In this document: piece by piece, positions 8,814 through 17,307 of the stretch
Position numbering within the stretch: the first letter of the stretch is position 1
Layout of the letters: each line of letters starts with the position of its first letter
DNA from: Hyphomicrobiaceae bacterium
GTDB taxonomy: Bacteria > Pseudomonadota > Alphaproteobacteria > Rhizobiales > Hyphomicrobiaceae
Assembly (NCBI GenBank): GCA_023384095.1
Contig: JAHDXT010000014.1
Coordinates: 1 to 64,000, forward strand
Length of the DNA stretch: 64,000 nt
Reading direction: 5' to 3'
Notes under the pieces: generated by a model
Databases searched by the model: none
Told to the model about the DNA's origin: nothing
The model's input: only the letters and a program-made list of their open reading frames with translations
Position numbers and translations under genes: made by a program

Positions 8814-10961
8814 TCATCCCGCGGGCGGGAGGTCTGAGCCGGCGAGCCCCGCCACCTTCAATGCGAAGGCATAGTCGAGCGCCACTTCCTTGAGCTGCTC
8901 GAAGCGGCCCGATGCGCCGCCATGGCCGGCCTCCATGTTGATCTTGAGCAGCAGCAGGTTGTCGTCGAGCTTGCTGTCGCGCAGCTTGGCCACCCACTTT
9001 GCCGGCTCCCAGTAGGTGACGCGCGGATCCGTCAGGCCGCCGAATGCGAAGATGTGCGGGTAGGCCTTCGGCTCGACGTTGTCGTAGGGGCTGTAGGAGC
9101 GAATGACCGCGAAGTCCTCCGGCGACTCGATCGGGTTGCCCCACTCCGGCCACTCCGGCGGGGTCAGCGGCAGCTCCTTGTCCAGCATCGTGTTCAGAAC
9201 GTCCACGAACGGCACATCGGCGATGACGCCCAGGAACAGGTCGGGCGCCATGTTGACCGTGGCGCCGACCAGCATGCCGCCCGCCGAGCCGCCGTTGGCG
9301 ATGATGCGGCCCCGTCGCGTGTAGCCGGTGGCGGCCAGATACTCGCCCGCCGCGATGAAGTCGGTGAACGTGTTGCGCTTGGTCCTGTGCTTGCCGAGGC
9401 TGTACCAGCGGTAGCCCTTGTCCTTGCCGCCGCGGATGTGCGCGATGGCGAAGACGAAGCCGCGGTCGGCGAGCGACAGCCGCGTGACCGAGAAGCTGGC
9501 GGGGATAGAGATGCCGTAGCTGCCATAGCCATAGAGGAACAGGGGCGCGGACCCGTCGATCGGCACGCCCTTGCGGTAGAGCAGACTGATCGGCACCGTC
9601 TCGCCGTCCGGGGCCGGAGCGTGAAGCCGCCTCGTCACGTAGTCGGCGGGATCGTGCCCGCTCGGCACCTCCTGCGTCTTGCGCAGCACCCGCTCGCGGG
9701 TCTCCATGTCGTAGTCGAACACCTGCGCCGGGGTTGTCATCGACGAATACGTGAAGCGCAGCGTCGTGGTGTCGTACTCGTAGCCCGGCGTGATCCCGAG
9801 GGAATAGGCTTCCTCGTCGAACTCGATGGCGTGCTCCGCCCCGTCCGCGACCCGCCGGACCACGACGCGCGGAAGCCCATCCTCGCGCTCCAGCCGGACC
9901 AGATGGTGCCTGAACGCCACCGTTTCGATGATCAGCCGGCCCGGCTTGTGCCGCACCAGGTCCCGCCAGCTCACCATGCCGGGTGAGTCGAGCGGCGCCT
10001 GGCAGATCCGGAAGTCCTCCGCCCCCGCGGAGTTCGTGGTGATGACGAGCCGGTCCTCGTGGTGCTCGACCCCGTACTCGTGGCCGGTCTGGCGCGCCAC
10101 GATGAGCCGCGGCGGCCGGTCGGCCGCGTCGGTGTCGATCAGGTAGCACTCGCTGGTCTGGTGATCGTGCGCATCGATGACGATGAACTTGCGCGACTGG
10201 GTATAGCCGAGCGCGACGTAGAACCCCGCATCGGGCTCGTGATAGACGGTTTCGTCAAGCTCGCCGGGACCGCCGACGTCGTGCCGGCACACGAGCCGCG
10301 GGCGCTGGTGCTCGTCCAGCCGGATGTAGAACAGCGAACGGTTGTCGCTCGCCCAGGCCATCCCGCCCCGTGTGTTCAGCAGGACGTCGGGCAGGTCCTC
10401 GCCGGTGACGAGATCGCGCAGCCGGACGGTGAAGAGCTCCGATCCCTTGTCGTCGACGGCATAGGCGAGGAGATCGTGCCCGGGGCTGCGGGCGACACCG
10501 CCGAGCTGCCAGTAGTGCTTGCCCTGCGCTTCCTTGTTGCCGTCCAGCAGGACCTGCTCTGGACCGCCGCCCCGCGGCCGCCGGCACACCAGCGGATACT
10601 GGCCGCCGGTCACGAAGCTCGTGTAGTACTCCCACGGCCCGTCCGGAGCCGGCACCGAGCTGTCGTCCTCCTTGATGCGCCCCTTCATCTCGAGGAACAG
10701 CTTTTCCTGCAGACCTTGCGTGTCGGCGAGGACGGCCTCGGCATAGGCGTTCTCCGCCTCCAGATGCGCGCGGATGTCGGCCGGCAGCAGCGACGGGTCG
10801 CGCATCACCTGCTGCCAGTTCCCAGCGCGCATCCAGGCATAATCGTCGACCAGCTCGACGCCGTGCCAGGCTGCGACGACTGGCTGCTTTTTGGCGTTCG
10901 GAGGAGTGACGGTCGAGACGCCGGCAATCGGCGTGGCGGGCTGGCTGCGGGCAGCATCCAT
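8814..10961 (-). CDS. ptrB: Oligopeptidase B (protease II, S9A family)
   Basis: This 715-residue serine peptidase has an N-terminal seven-bladed propeller and a C-terminal alpha/beta hydrolase domain. The nucleophile Ser559 is in NGGSAGGMLVG, the acidic residue follows in GGLTDPRV, and the His is in EAGHGGASGRF. The family cleaves after Arg/Lys in short peptides; length is close to the usual 690 residues. ATG 10961 begins the protein; no signal peptide is evident, which suggests a cytoplasmic enzyme. The msrB gene follows upstream on the same strand with a 79-base gap (msrB is transcribed first), so the two may be cotranscribed. Confidence 0.93.
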   Translation of the reverse strand: MDAARSQPATPIAGVSTVTPPNAKKQPVVAAWHGVELVDDYAWMRAGNWQQVMRDPSLLPADIRAHLEAENAYAEAVLADTQGLQEKLFLEMKGRIKEDDSSVPAPDGPWEYYTSFVTGGQYPLVCRRPRGGGPEQVLLDGNKEAQGKHYWQLGGVARSPGHDLLAYAVDDKGSELFTVRLRDLVTGEDLPDVLLNTRGGMAWASDNRSLFYIRLDEHQRPRLVCRHDVGGPGELDETVYHEPDAGFYVALGYTQSRKFIVIDAHDHQTSECYLIDTDAADRPPRLIVARQTGHEYGVEHHEDRLVITTNSAGAEDFRICQAPLDSPGMVSWRDLVRHKPGRLIIETVAFRHHLVRLEREDGLPRVVVRRVADGAEHAIEFDEEAYSLGITPGYEYDTTTLRFTYSSMTTPAQVFDYDMETRERVLRKTQEVPSGHDPADYVTRRLHAPAPDGETVPISLLYRKGVPIDGSAPLFLYGYGSYGISIPASFSVTRLSLADRGFVFAIAHIRGGKDKGYRWYSLGKHRTKRNTFTDFIAAGEYLAATGYTRRGRIIANGGSAGGMLVGATVNMAPDLFLGVIADVPFVDVLNTMLDKELPLTPPEWPEWGNPIESPEDFAVIRSYSPYDNVEPKAYPHIFAFGGLTDPRVTYWEPAKWVAKLRDSKLDDNLLLLKINMEAGHGGASGRFEQLKEVALDYAFALKVAGLAGSDLPPAG

Positions 10962-11040
10962 TAGGCGATCTCCGCATTGGGAAGTGAAGAGAGCCGGCGC
11001 GTCCGCCTGCTCGAAAGCTGGCCATGAAAACGCTTGCCAG

Positions 11041-11478
11041 CTACTTGCCCTCCTCGGCCTCTGGTCTGAATTGCAGTGCCACCCCGTTGAGGCAATAACG
11101 CAAGCCGGTGGGTTCCGGACCATCAGGGAAGACGTGGCCGAGATGGGCGTCGCAGCGCGCGCAGCACACCTCGGTCCGCCGCATGAAAAACGTCCTGTCC
11201 TCGTGCTCCCGGACGGCCTCGGCGCTGACGGGCCCAGTGAAGCTCGGCCAGCCGGTGCCGGAATCGAACTTGCGCTCCGAAGAGAACAGCGGTGCACCGC
11301 AGCAGACGCAGTGATACATGCCGCGCCGTTTCTCGCTGTAATAGGGGTGGGTGAAGGCACGCTCGGTGCCGTGCTGGCGGGTGACGGCATACTGCTCGTG
11401 CGTGAGCTGCTGGCGCCACGCGGTATCGGACTTGACGACCTCGGGTGCAGACCTGCCTGTTGTCTTCTCCTGCGTCAC
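11041..11478 (-). CDS. msrB: Peptide methionine-R-sulfoxide reductase MsrB
   Basis: This 145-residue enzyme reduces methionine R-sulfoxide in oxidised proteins. Two CxxC pairs (CVCCG and CCARCD) form the structural zinc site. Other family motifs are [18 protein letters not shown], and the catalytic Cys129 in [14 protein letters not shown] 11478 was chosen as start because GGGAGAG lies just upstream and the family length fits. The longer open frame upstream is not conserved-looking. It repairs oxidative damage in the cytoplasm. Confidence 0.95.
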   Translation of the reverse strand: MTQEKTTGRSAPEVVKSDTAWRQQLTHEQYAVTRQHGTERAFTHPYYSEKRRGMYHCVCCGAPLFSSERKFDSGTGWPSFTGPVSAEAVREHEDRTFFMRRTEVCCARCDAHLGHVFPDGPEPTGLRYCLNGVALQFRPEAEEGK

Positions 11479-12051
11479 TGGGCTCTCCCTGCTCACTGCT
11501 TCGCGGGCCGATGCGGCACGGCGCGGGACGGATCTGCACATCCATACATATATGGCATCCAGCACCCTGGCGGGAGCCGCCCCATCCCTTACCCGGCAGA
11601 TGCCCGCATGCAGTCCGACGTGACTGTCAGGCAGGTGAGCGTCAGTATACTGCATTCTCGCCGTGACCGGCGCGCAGCCGCTCGCCTTCTTTTGGCCTGA
11701 CTCTCACCACTTGCTACGGCTCTGCCAAGTCTGCAGAGTTGCGAGTGCAGCGTCAACCGACAACTTGTCTGCGTCTAGTGCGCAGCTTCGACGCGAGTAA
11801 TACTAATCATCTCGCGAATTACGGTTGTGCAACCGATACCGATTAAATAAGCGAAACACCGGTTTCAGCTTGAGAACGTGTTGACATCTCGAGCCATTTG
11901 TTGTCCATGAACTCGACTTGCACTGCTGTGCAGGCTAAAGGGGGCAGCGTCAACTGTGACAGGCTTGGGGTCGGAGTGGAATTGCGGGCCCCTGAGCCAA
12001 GCTCTGCGGCCATCAAAAGCATTTCCGGGGTCGGGATCGAAGGAGAAGGTA
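11479..12051. other. Long A/T-richer intergenic region upstream of mucR
   Basis: The 573-base gap between divergent msrB and mucR has no convincing gene. Its middle part (about 11780-11900) is clearly richer in A/T than the surroundings, with stretches such as GTAATACTAATCATC and CGATTAAATAAGC. A TTGACA hexamer at 11881-11886 could be a -35 box for mucR, although a good -10 is not seen at 17 bases. MucR-type proteins bind A/T-rich DNA and often repress their own genes, so this may be an autoregulatory region (inference). Confidence 0.5.
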
Positions 12052-12459
12052 ATGGACGAGATGGCGAAAAACGAGCTCGTCGAGTTGACGGCTGAGATCG
12101 TCTCCGCCTATGTGAGCAACAATACTGTTGTTGCTTCAGATTTACCTATGCTAATCAACGATATTCACCAAGCTCTCAGCCGCGCGACGATGAACACGCC
12201 CCCAGCCGAGCGCGAGGAGCTGCGGCCCGCCATTCCTGTCAAGCGCTCCGTCACGCCCGATTACATCATCTGTCTCGAGGACGGGAAGAAGTTCAAGTCG
12301 CTGAAGCGCCATCTGCGCACCCATTACAATCTCTCGCCCGAGGAATACCGGGATAAGTGGGGCCTGCCGCACGACTACCCGATGGTCGCGCCCAACTATG
12401 CAGCAGCGCGATCCGAGCTGGCCAAGAAAATGGGGCTCGGCACCCGGCGCGAGGCCTGA
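12052..12459 (+). CDS. mucR: MucR/Ros-family zinc-finger transcriptional regulator
   Basis: This 135-residue DNA-binding protein has the MucR pattern. The N-terminal oligomerisation helix contains LVELTAEIVSAYVSNN, followed by the LPMLINDIHQAL segment. The core is SVTPDYIICLEDGKKFKSLKRHLRTH, where Cys and the two His residues are zinc ligands, then YNLSPEEYRDKWGLPHDYPMVAPNYA. The family acts as H-NS-like repressors of exopolysaccharide, motility and virulence genes in Hyphomicrobiales. ATG 12052 has AAGGAGAAGG upstream. Just downstream on the other strand is a small conserved gene. Confidence 0.95.
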   Translation: MDEMAKNELVELTAEIVSAYVSNNTVVASDLPMLINDIHQALSRATMNTPPAEREELRPAIPVKRSVTPDYIICLEDGKKFKSLKRHLRTHYNLSPEEYRDKWGLPHDYPMVAPNYAAARSELAKKMGLGTRREA

Positions 12460-12502
12460 CCGCACGTTTTTCCAGTGCACCTGGCTCCGAGGCGGGGAGA
12501 AG

Positions 12503-12889
12503 TCATGCGCCCGGGTCCGGGCCGAAATCCTGCCGCCGGACCTGCCCGTCTGCCGATCCCGGTATCGCTTTCGAGCCCGCCAACTCGCTCCGGTAGGCGG
12601 CGAGCAGCCGCGAATGGCGCGCCAGGTCATAAGTCCAATGCCCCGCGATGCCGCGCTGCCTTTCCAGGCGCAACGCCCTGCGCAGCAATGCGAGGAGACG
12701 CTGACGGCCCTCGGGGCTCGCGTCATCGATCTCCCATGGCCACAACGCGATGAGCCCCGGCAGGTCGCGGCTTCGATCGTATCGTGCATACGACTGGGCG
12801 GCCCGCGTCCCTCGACCGGGGGATCGCCGTCTCGGCAGGGACTGCGCCGTTCTGGATGGGCCGGGACCATACCTCACTGGCCTTTGCAT
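12503..12889 (-). CDS. Small conserved hypothetical protein
   Basis: This 128-residue basic protein has a conserved-looking core, LIALWPWEIDDASPEGRQ, then a helix rich in Arg/Leu and AGHWTYDLARHSRLLAAYRSEL. ATG 12889 is preceded by a very good AGGAG site at seven bases, which supports this frame over the overlapping ones. The first 40 residues are Arg/Ser/Pro-rich and probably disordered. I recall similar short proteins in Hyphomicrobiales but cannot name the family. It is convergent with mucR. Confidence 0.65.
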   Translation of the reverse strand: MQRPVRYGPGPSRTAQSLPRRRSPGRGTRAAQSYARYDRSRDLPGLIALWPWEIDDASPEGRQRLLALLRRALRLERQRGIAGHWTYDLARHSRLLAAYRSELAGSKAIPGSADGQVRRQDFGPDPGA

Positions 12890-13180
12890 CCGCCTCTCCT
12901 TCTACTTCAAGGGAGAGACAGCTTGGCACCGCGGCCGGAGGCGGGGATTTCTTGCTGCGAGCCTGCGGACCGACGCCCCGCGACGCGTGGCTCGCCCCCG
13001 TCGCAGCGGCGGCGCTAAAGGAGCCGCATCGACCGGCCCGCGTTAACCCCACTTCGACTTATCCCCGCCGTTCACCTAAAGCCTAACATCCATCCGGTGC
13101 CGGGCGGCACGGGCCATATCCTCTGGGCATCAACGAGCCGGGGCACACCCCGGTCAGGCTGCAGTTCAGGGGCTTCCTCG

Positions 13181-13564
13181 ATGCACCTCAGCACTTCCTC
13201 CCGATGGCCGTGGCCACGGCAGCGATTGCGCCGGCCGCCAGAGGCCCGCGAGGCAGACGCAAGCCTCAGGATCCTGCTCGAGCAGACGGTCGCCCGTGTC
13301 TTCGACGTCGAGCTCGACCTGATGCGGCTGCCGACCCGCGGCCGCGCCAGGGTGGCCATGGCCCGGCAGGTGGCGATGTATCTCGCGCACGTGGCCTGCG
13401 GGCTCAGCCTGACCGAGGCAGGCGACCTGTTCGAGCGTGACCGGACGACCGTCGCGCACGCCTGCCAGGTCGTCGAGGACCGGCGGGAGGACTCCGAGTT
13501 CGATCGCGCTCTCGATCTGCTGGAGAACGTCACCAAGGTGCTGACGTACCCGCCCATGCGCTGA
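13181..13564 (+). CDS. DnaA domain IV-like DNA-binding protein
   Basis: This 127-residue protein is essentially the C-terminal DNA-binding domain of the replication initiator DnaA on its own. It has ARQVAMYLAHVACGLSLTEAGDLF and the signature FERDRTTVAHACQVVEDRRED, which parallels GGRDHTTVLHACRK of DnaA. It has no AAA+ ATPase domain. The residue matching the box-reading His of DnaA is Arg here, while Asp, Thr-Thr and the later His are kept. ATG 13181 (CAGGGG upstream) is preferred; ATG 13097 is possible. It is followed 64 bases later by a DUF6456 gene on the same strand. It may bind DnaA boxes or related sites. Confidence 0.85.
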   Translation: MHLSTSSRWPWPRQRLRRPPEAREADASLRILLEQTVARVFDVELDLMRLPTRGRARVAMARQVAMYLAHVACGLSLTEAGDLFERDRTTVAHACQVVEDRREDSEFDRALDLLENVTKVLTYPPMR

Positions 13565-13628
13565 TCTCAGGTTCGCCACAGCCGATATCCGCTCCCTCTT
13601 CCAACGACGACGATGAAGGCTCCTTCCG

Positions 13629-14435
13629 ATGCATTCCAAGGTTTGCACTGCCGCGCCCGCATGGCTGCGTGTGCTCGCAAGACAGGGCTCCTTCCTGAAG
13701 CTCACCCCGGACGGAGCGGAAGCATTCTCGCCCCGCAACCGGTTCGCCGAGGCGGTGGCCACTGTCGACCGCAAGCGGCTGGCCGCCGCCGTCGAGGCCG
13801 GCCTGCTGCGCGACATCGGGCAGAACCGGCTCGGCCCGACGAAACGGGGAATAGCCGTCCTGCGCGCGGCGCAGTGCGAGGCAGCCGCCGCCGGGGCCGG
13901 GAGCCCGCGCGCAGCGCCGCCGACCCAGACACCGGCGATCAACGACAACGAGAGCCCGCTCGCCTGGCTGCGCCGCCGCCGCGACAAGGACGGCAGGCCG
14001 CTCATCTCCGAGGAGGAGTTCGAGGCGGGCGAGCGCCTGCGGGCGGACTTCTGGTTCGCCGGCATGACGCCGAAGGTCACGTCGAGCTGGAACGCCACGT
14101 CTTCGAGCCGCAGAGAGCGGCGCGCCGCTCCAGGCGCCGGAATCGAGATGCAGGACCGCATCGTGGCCGCGCGGGAGCGTGTGCGGATCGCGCTGCAGGC
14201 CGTCGGCCCTGAGCTGTCGGGCATCCTGATCGACGTCTGCTGCCATCTCCAGGGCCTCGAGGATGCGGAGCGCGCGGCCGGCTGGCCGCAGCGCTCCGGC
14301 AAGGTGGTCCTGCAGCTCGCCCTGGCGCGGCTCGCCCGTCACTACGGCCTCGTTCGGGCCGGCGACGAGCCCTCTGGGCGGCAGAGGCCCCGGCACTGGG
14401 GCGCGCCGGACTACCGGCCGGCCATCGACGGGTGA
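13629..14435 (+). CDS. DUF6456 domain protein
   Basis: This 268-residue protein has an N-terminal part resembling a winged helix (AWLRVLARQGSFLKL...ETVDRKRLAAAVEAGLLRD region), a Pro/Ala-rich linker near residue 85-105, and the conserved C-terminal domain. That domain includes SPLAWLRRRRDKDGRPLIS, a GERLRADFWFAGMTP stretch, and AGWPQRSGKVVLQLALARL. These are the hallmarks of DUF6456, found beside DnaA-like genes in Alphaproteobacteria. Its biochemical role is unknown; DNA binding is an inference. It probably shares a transcript with the DnaA-IV gene upstream. Confidence 0.85.
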   Translation: MHSKVCTAAPAWLRVLARQGSFLKLTPDGAEAFSPRNRFAEAVATVDRKRLAAAVEAGLLRDIGQNRLGPTKRGIAVLRAAQCEAAAAGAGSPRAAPPTQTPAINDNESPLAWLRRRRDKDGRPLISEEEFEAGERLRADFWFAGMTPKVTSSWNATSSSRRERRAAPGAGIEMQDRIVAARERVRIALQAVGPELSGILIDVCCHLQGLEDAERAAGWPQRSGKVVLQLALARLARHYGLVRAGDEPSGRQRPRHWGAPDYRPAIDG

Positions 14436-14531
14436 TCGGCTTGGTTCGGCGGGGCGCGGCCGACCGTCACCTCGATGCCCGCCAACGCATGGCCCGCGAA
14501 CCCGGGCGAACTGGTATCTTAGATCGCAGGC

Positions 14532-15113
14532 TCAGCGCCCCGGATACTTCGGGAATGCGTGCTTCAGGTGGCAATCGTGGGAGGTCGCGTCGATGCGCTC
14601 GACGTGGCCGCGCGCGACGGCGGTGTCGCCCTTGCGCACGGCCGCTTCGGCCTTTGCAGCCAGTCCGGCCGTGCGCATCAGGCAGCCCTGGTAGGCGGCC
14701 ATGCGGCGCGGCCGCTCGGCTTCGGGCAGTCTGGCGACCGTGAACGGAGGTGTAGACTGAAGGGTGAGCAGCAGCTTCTGCATGCGCTGCAGCATCGCCG
14801 CCGAGCGCTCGGCGGCCACGGGCAAGTCGACGTTCATCTTCAGCCAGTCGAGCTGCTGCGAGACGAGGAACATGTGGGCGCGGATGGCGCACGCGGGGTC
14901 GGGCTTTGACGGGGCGGGATGCGCCCTACCCCGCTGGCGCGGGTCGACGGTCGGATCGGCGAATGCCGTCGGCCGGCATTTGGGGTCATAGGCCACGACC
15001 TGGGCCGCCACTGGCGGGGTCATGCCGGCGATGAAGACCGAAGCAAGCAGCGCAACCGCAGCACGGCCGCAATCGCGCGGCCGGCGGCTCCCTCGGATTG
15101 CCCGGAAGCTCAT
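14532..15113 (-). CDS. Secreted hypothetical protein, Cys/His at C-terminus
   Basis: This 193-residue protein has a signal peptide (RDCGRAAVALLASVFIAGM, cleavage near VAAQ). The body is helical, with MLQRMQKLLLTLQ and EAAVRKGDTAVARGHVERI. It ends with DATSHDCHLKHAFPKYPG. The repeated Cys (CRPTAF, DPACAI, GCLMRT, DCHLKH) and the C-terminal CHLKH hint at metal or heme binding, but there is no true CxxCH heme site. ATG 15113 follows an AGGAAC site. Stands alone; no function assigned. Confidence 0.7.
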   Translation of the reverse strand: MSFRAIRGSRRPRDCGRAAVALLASVFIAGMTPPVAAQVVAYDPKCRPTAFADPTVDPRQRGRAHPAPSKPDPACAIRAHMFLVSQQLDWLKMNVDLPVAAERSAAMLQRMQKLLLTLQSTPPFTVARLPEAERPRRMAAYQGCLMRTAGLAAKAEAAVRKGDTAVARGHVERIDATSHDCHLKHAFPKYPGR

Positions 15114-15270
15114 GTTCCTGTCCCCCCGAATATCGGACGACCACAGACCGCCCGCTCGCGAATGTGTGCCGGCGGCGGGCCCGTGTCGATTTGACCGGGC
15201 GTCGCGGGGCCGAGCACGCCACCCTGACAATGAGATCTGAGGGGGAGCAGCTTCTTCCAGGATGCAAAAC

Positions 15271-15345
15271 TGGTGGGCGCGACAGGGATCGAACCTGTGA
15301 CCCCTACCATGTCAAGGTAGTGCTCTACCGCTGAGCTACGCGCCC
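15271..15345 (-). tRNA. tRNA-Val (anticodon GAC)
   Basis: The reverse complement gives a full cloverleaf. The acceptor stem is GGGCGCG/CGCGCCC, the D arm is GCTC...GAGC, and the anticodon stem CTACC/GGTAG surrounds the loop TTGACAT with anticodon GAC. The T arm reads CAGG-TTCGATC-CCTG, and CCA is encoded. It decodes GTC/GTT valine codons. Confidence 0.95.
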
Positions 15346-15451
15346 GGAAAGGCCAGTGTCGTAGCTGGTCCCGGCGTCCGCTGCAAGCGGGTTGTACTGT
15401 GGGCGCATCGGCAGCCGGCGCGGCCGCGCTGGCGTCGACGGGCCCGGGCTG

Positions 15452-15628
15452 TCACGCCCCGCCGATCCCCCTGATCACCCGGCCGGTGCCGCCGCAGTTC
15501 TCGCAATCGCGATGGCCGATCCGGCCCGTTCCCTTGCACACGGGACACAGGTCCTCGCCGGTCCCCGGAGTGCCGGCGGGCGCCTCGTCGCCCGGGTTCA
15601 TTCGTCGCTTGCCGTCGTCGCTCGACAC
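15452..15628 (-). CDS. Small DnaJ-type zinc-ribbon protein
   Basis: This 58-residue protein carries one DnaJ-like cysteine-rich pair: CPVCKGTGRI and CENCGGTGRV, two CxxCxGxG repeats that together bind one zinc. The N-terminal part is MNPGDEAPAGTPGTGEDL. GTG 15628 is preferred as start because GGAGAGG lies five bases upstream; ATG 15601 is an alternative. There is no J domain. It may act as a small adaptor or chaperone-associated zinc protein (inference). Confidence 0.8.
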   Translation of the reverse strand: MSSDDGKRRMNPGDEAPAGTPGTGEDLCPVCKGTGRIGHRDCENCGGTGRVIRGIGGA

Positions 15629-15924
15629 GAGCGCCTCTCCATCATCCGCAATTGGCCGCAATCGGCGTGCACGCGGCCAACCGTCCGCGCCGCCATTCGT
15701 TCCATCGACGAAACGGCGAGTATGGCCGCACGAAACACTCAGAGTTGAATGAACAACAAGTTGCCGGAATCGGGCGCCACTGTCGCGCGTGGCCTGCAAC
15801 TCTCACGCGAGTGTGCAGCCCGCCTCTGCTGCATCGCCCTGGCCGCTTCCGGTGATCCCCGTGCGGGCACCCCACCCCGATTAGGCGCGCCAGTCGTCAA
15901 CCCGTCCTCGGGAGAACACGATCC

Positions 15925-16434
15925 ATGCTGATCCGTTCGCGCCATCTGGCCGTCATTGCCTGTTGCGCCATCAGCCTCGGCGCCATGAGCGCCTATGCCG
16001 AGTGGGCCTCGGCGAAGCTGCCGGACGCCTTCGCGGGACTCGCCGGTCGCTGGTCGGGGCATGGCACCGTGAAGCCAGCCTCGGGACCGGCCGAGCGCTT
16101 CAAGTGCGTCGTGACCTACATTCCAGAGGGCGACAGCTCGCGCCTGCGGCAGAACCTGCGCTGCAAGAGCGACAACTACCAGCTCGACGCCGCGACCCAT
16201 CTCCAGATCGACGGCGCCGAGGTCACCGGACGCTGGCAGGACAACATCTATACCGGGCTCAACGGCACGGTGAGCGGCACGGCCAAGGACGGTGGTTTCG
16301 ACGTCATGCTGCGCGGCCGCTTCTTCCAGGCGAAGATGACCGTCGTCGGCTCGCGCTGCGAGCAGTCGGTGACGGTGACGCCGGAGCGGGCCGACTACAT
16401 CCGCGAGGTCTCGGCCTCGCTCACGAAGTGCTGA
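15925..16434 (+). CDS. Secreted hypothetical protein, lipocalin-like pattern
   Basis: This 169-residue protein has a signal peptide (LAVIACCAISLGAMSAYA, cleaved near residue 25). The mature part is a run of alternating beta strands beginning LAGRWSGHGTV and continuing FKCVVTYIPEG, LRQNLRCKSDNYQL, VTGRWQDNIY, TVSGTAKDGGFDVMLRGRFF. The GRWSGHG start and the strand pattern suggest a small beta-barrel of the lipocalin/heme-binding-barrel type. Cys residues near the ends of strands may form disulfides. Periplasmic; ligand unknown. Confidence 0.7.
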   Translation: MLIRSRHLAVIACCAISLGAMSAYAEWASAKLPDAFAGLAGRWSGHGTVKPASGPAERFKCVVTYIPEGDSSRLRQNLRCKSDNYQLDAATHLQIDGAEVTGRWQDNIYTGLNGTVSGTAKDGGFDVMLRGRFFQAKMTVVGSRCEQSVTVTPERADYIREVSASLTKC

Positions 16435-16440
16435 CGCGGC

Positions 16441-16517
16441 GCTAGTGTCCCGGTCGCGAAGCTCGTTACCGTCTGCGGCACACTCGCAACGAGCTTCGCG
16501 ATCGAAAGGACACTAGC
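16441..16517. mobile_element. MITE-like palindromic element
   Basis: A 77-base near-perfect palindrome. The left arm (16441-16467) begins GCTAGTGTCC and ends GCGAAGCTCGTT. The right arm (16488-16517) is its reverse complement apart from a 3-base insertion. The loop is 20 bases. The ends carry TA at the GCTAG/CTAGC tips, as expected for a Tc1/mariner or IS630-type miniature element. It contains no gene. It lies 7 bases after a stop codon and directly abuts a dispersed repeat at 16518. Confidence 0.7.
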
Positions 16518-16624
16518 GATCCGGCGCAAAGGGTGTCCGAAGGACACGAAAACTATCGAGCCTTCGGCACTTCTTATGCTGGATCCCGCATTGAAATGCG
16601 GCTCGTCGTGCGGGATGACGGCAG
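16518..16624. repeat. Dispersed repeat, copy 1 (partner near 57.1 kb)
   Basis: This stretch is similar to 57061-57181 in the same orientation. Shared pieces include GATCC(G/A)GCGCAAA, GTCCG(A/G)AGGACAC, TATCGAGC(C/T)TTCGGCAC, TGCTGGATCCCG and CGGGATGACGGC. The copies differ by several substitutions and a short insertion, so they are old. No coding potential is seen. Confidence 0.75.
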
Positions 16625-16665
16625 GGGACGAAGCGTCAGGCTCGAAACTCTCGTCGCGGCTCGCC

Positions 16666-17052
16666 TCAAGCCGCAAGCAGCCTGTCCACCTCGGACACGA
16701 GCTCCCGGAGGTGGAAGGGCTTCGACAGCACGCGCGTGTCCTTGAGCGCGCCGCCGTCGGTATTCAGCGTCACGGCGGCAAAGCCGGTGATGAACATGAT
16801 CTTGAGCTCGGGATCGAGCTCGCTGGCGCGGCGGGCCAGCTCGATCCCATCCATCACGGGCATTACGATGTCGGTGAGGAGCAGCGAGAACGGCTCCTCC
16901 TTGAGCCGCTCGAAGGCATCGGCCCCGTTCGCGAACGAGACGACATCGTAGCCCGCCCGCGCCAACGCGCGCTCGAGGAAGCTGCGCATGGACTCGTCGT
17001 CCTCGGCGAGCAGAATGCGCCCGATCGGCAAACGCGAAGGCTTTACGGTCAT
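16666..17052 (-). CDS. cpdR: CpdR cell-cycle response regulator
   Basis: This 128-residue protein is a stand-alone receiver domain. The acidic pocket is AEDDESM, the phospho-acceptor Asp is in LLLTDIVMPVMDGIEL, the Thr is in MFITGFAAVTL, and the Lys is in VLSKPFHLREL. These stretches match CpdR closely. In Caulobacter and rhizobia, CpdR in its unphosphorylated form directs ClpXP to degrade CtrA-pathway proteins; phosphorylation comes through the CckA-ChpT relay. The neighbour across the gap is an N-formylglutamate amidohydrolase, an arrangement usual in this order. The first nine residues are extra compared with shorter family members, so a later start is possible. Confidence 0.92.
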   Translation of the reverse strand: MTVKPSRLPIGRILLAEDDESMRSFLERALARAGYDVVSFANGADAFERLKEEPFSLLLTDIVMPVMDGIELARRASELDPELKIMFITGFAAVTLNTDGGALKDTRVLSKPFHLRELVSEVDRLLAA

Positions 17053-17307
17053 CGTCGTGCGTGTTCGCTCAAGTCAAGGGCTCGAGGAGGGGCAGGATAT
17101 GGACGCGAGCCGCCAGTTGCCAGCCAAATTTGACGCGATTTGGGTAAATGGCCGATGAACCCGGGCGAATTCCACTGCCGGCTCCGGTGAGGAGATGAGC
17201 GATTCATCTTGGCGGCGGCCCGCGCCGGGCAACGGTCACTTGTCTCATGGACACCGCGCCTCGCCATGCGGCACATTGGGATCGTCGCGGACCGATCCAG
17301 GCGAACC

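Noticed and set aside
13050-13075. Possible replication origin near the DnaA-IV gene
   Set aside because: Only one weak box-like site (TTATCCCCG) is seen, with no cluster of DnaA boxes or A/T-rich unwinding region.
12750-13086. Overlapping plus-strand frames before the DnaA-IV-like gene
   Set aside because: No ribosome sites, Arg/Pro-rich translations and no conserved-looking segments.
14532-14620. Possible cytochrome c-type heme site at the C-terminus
   Set aside because: The sequence is DCHLKH, not CxxCH, so a covalent heme site cannot be claimed.
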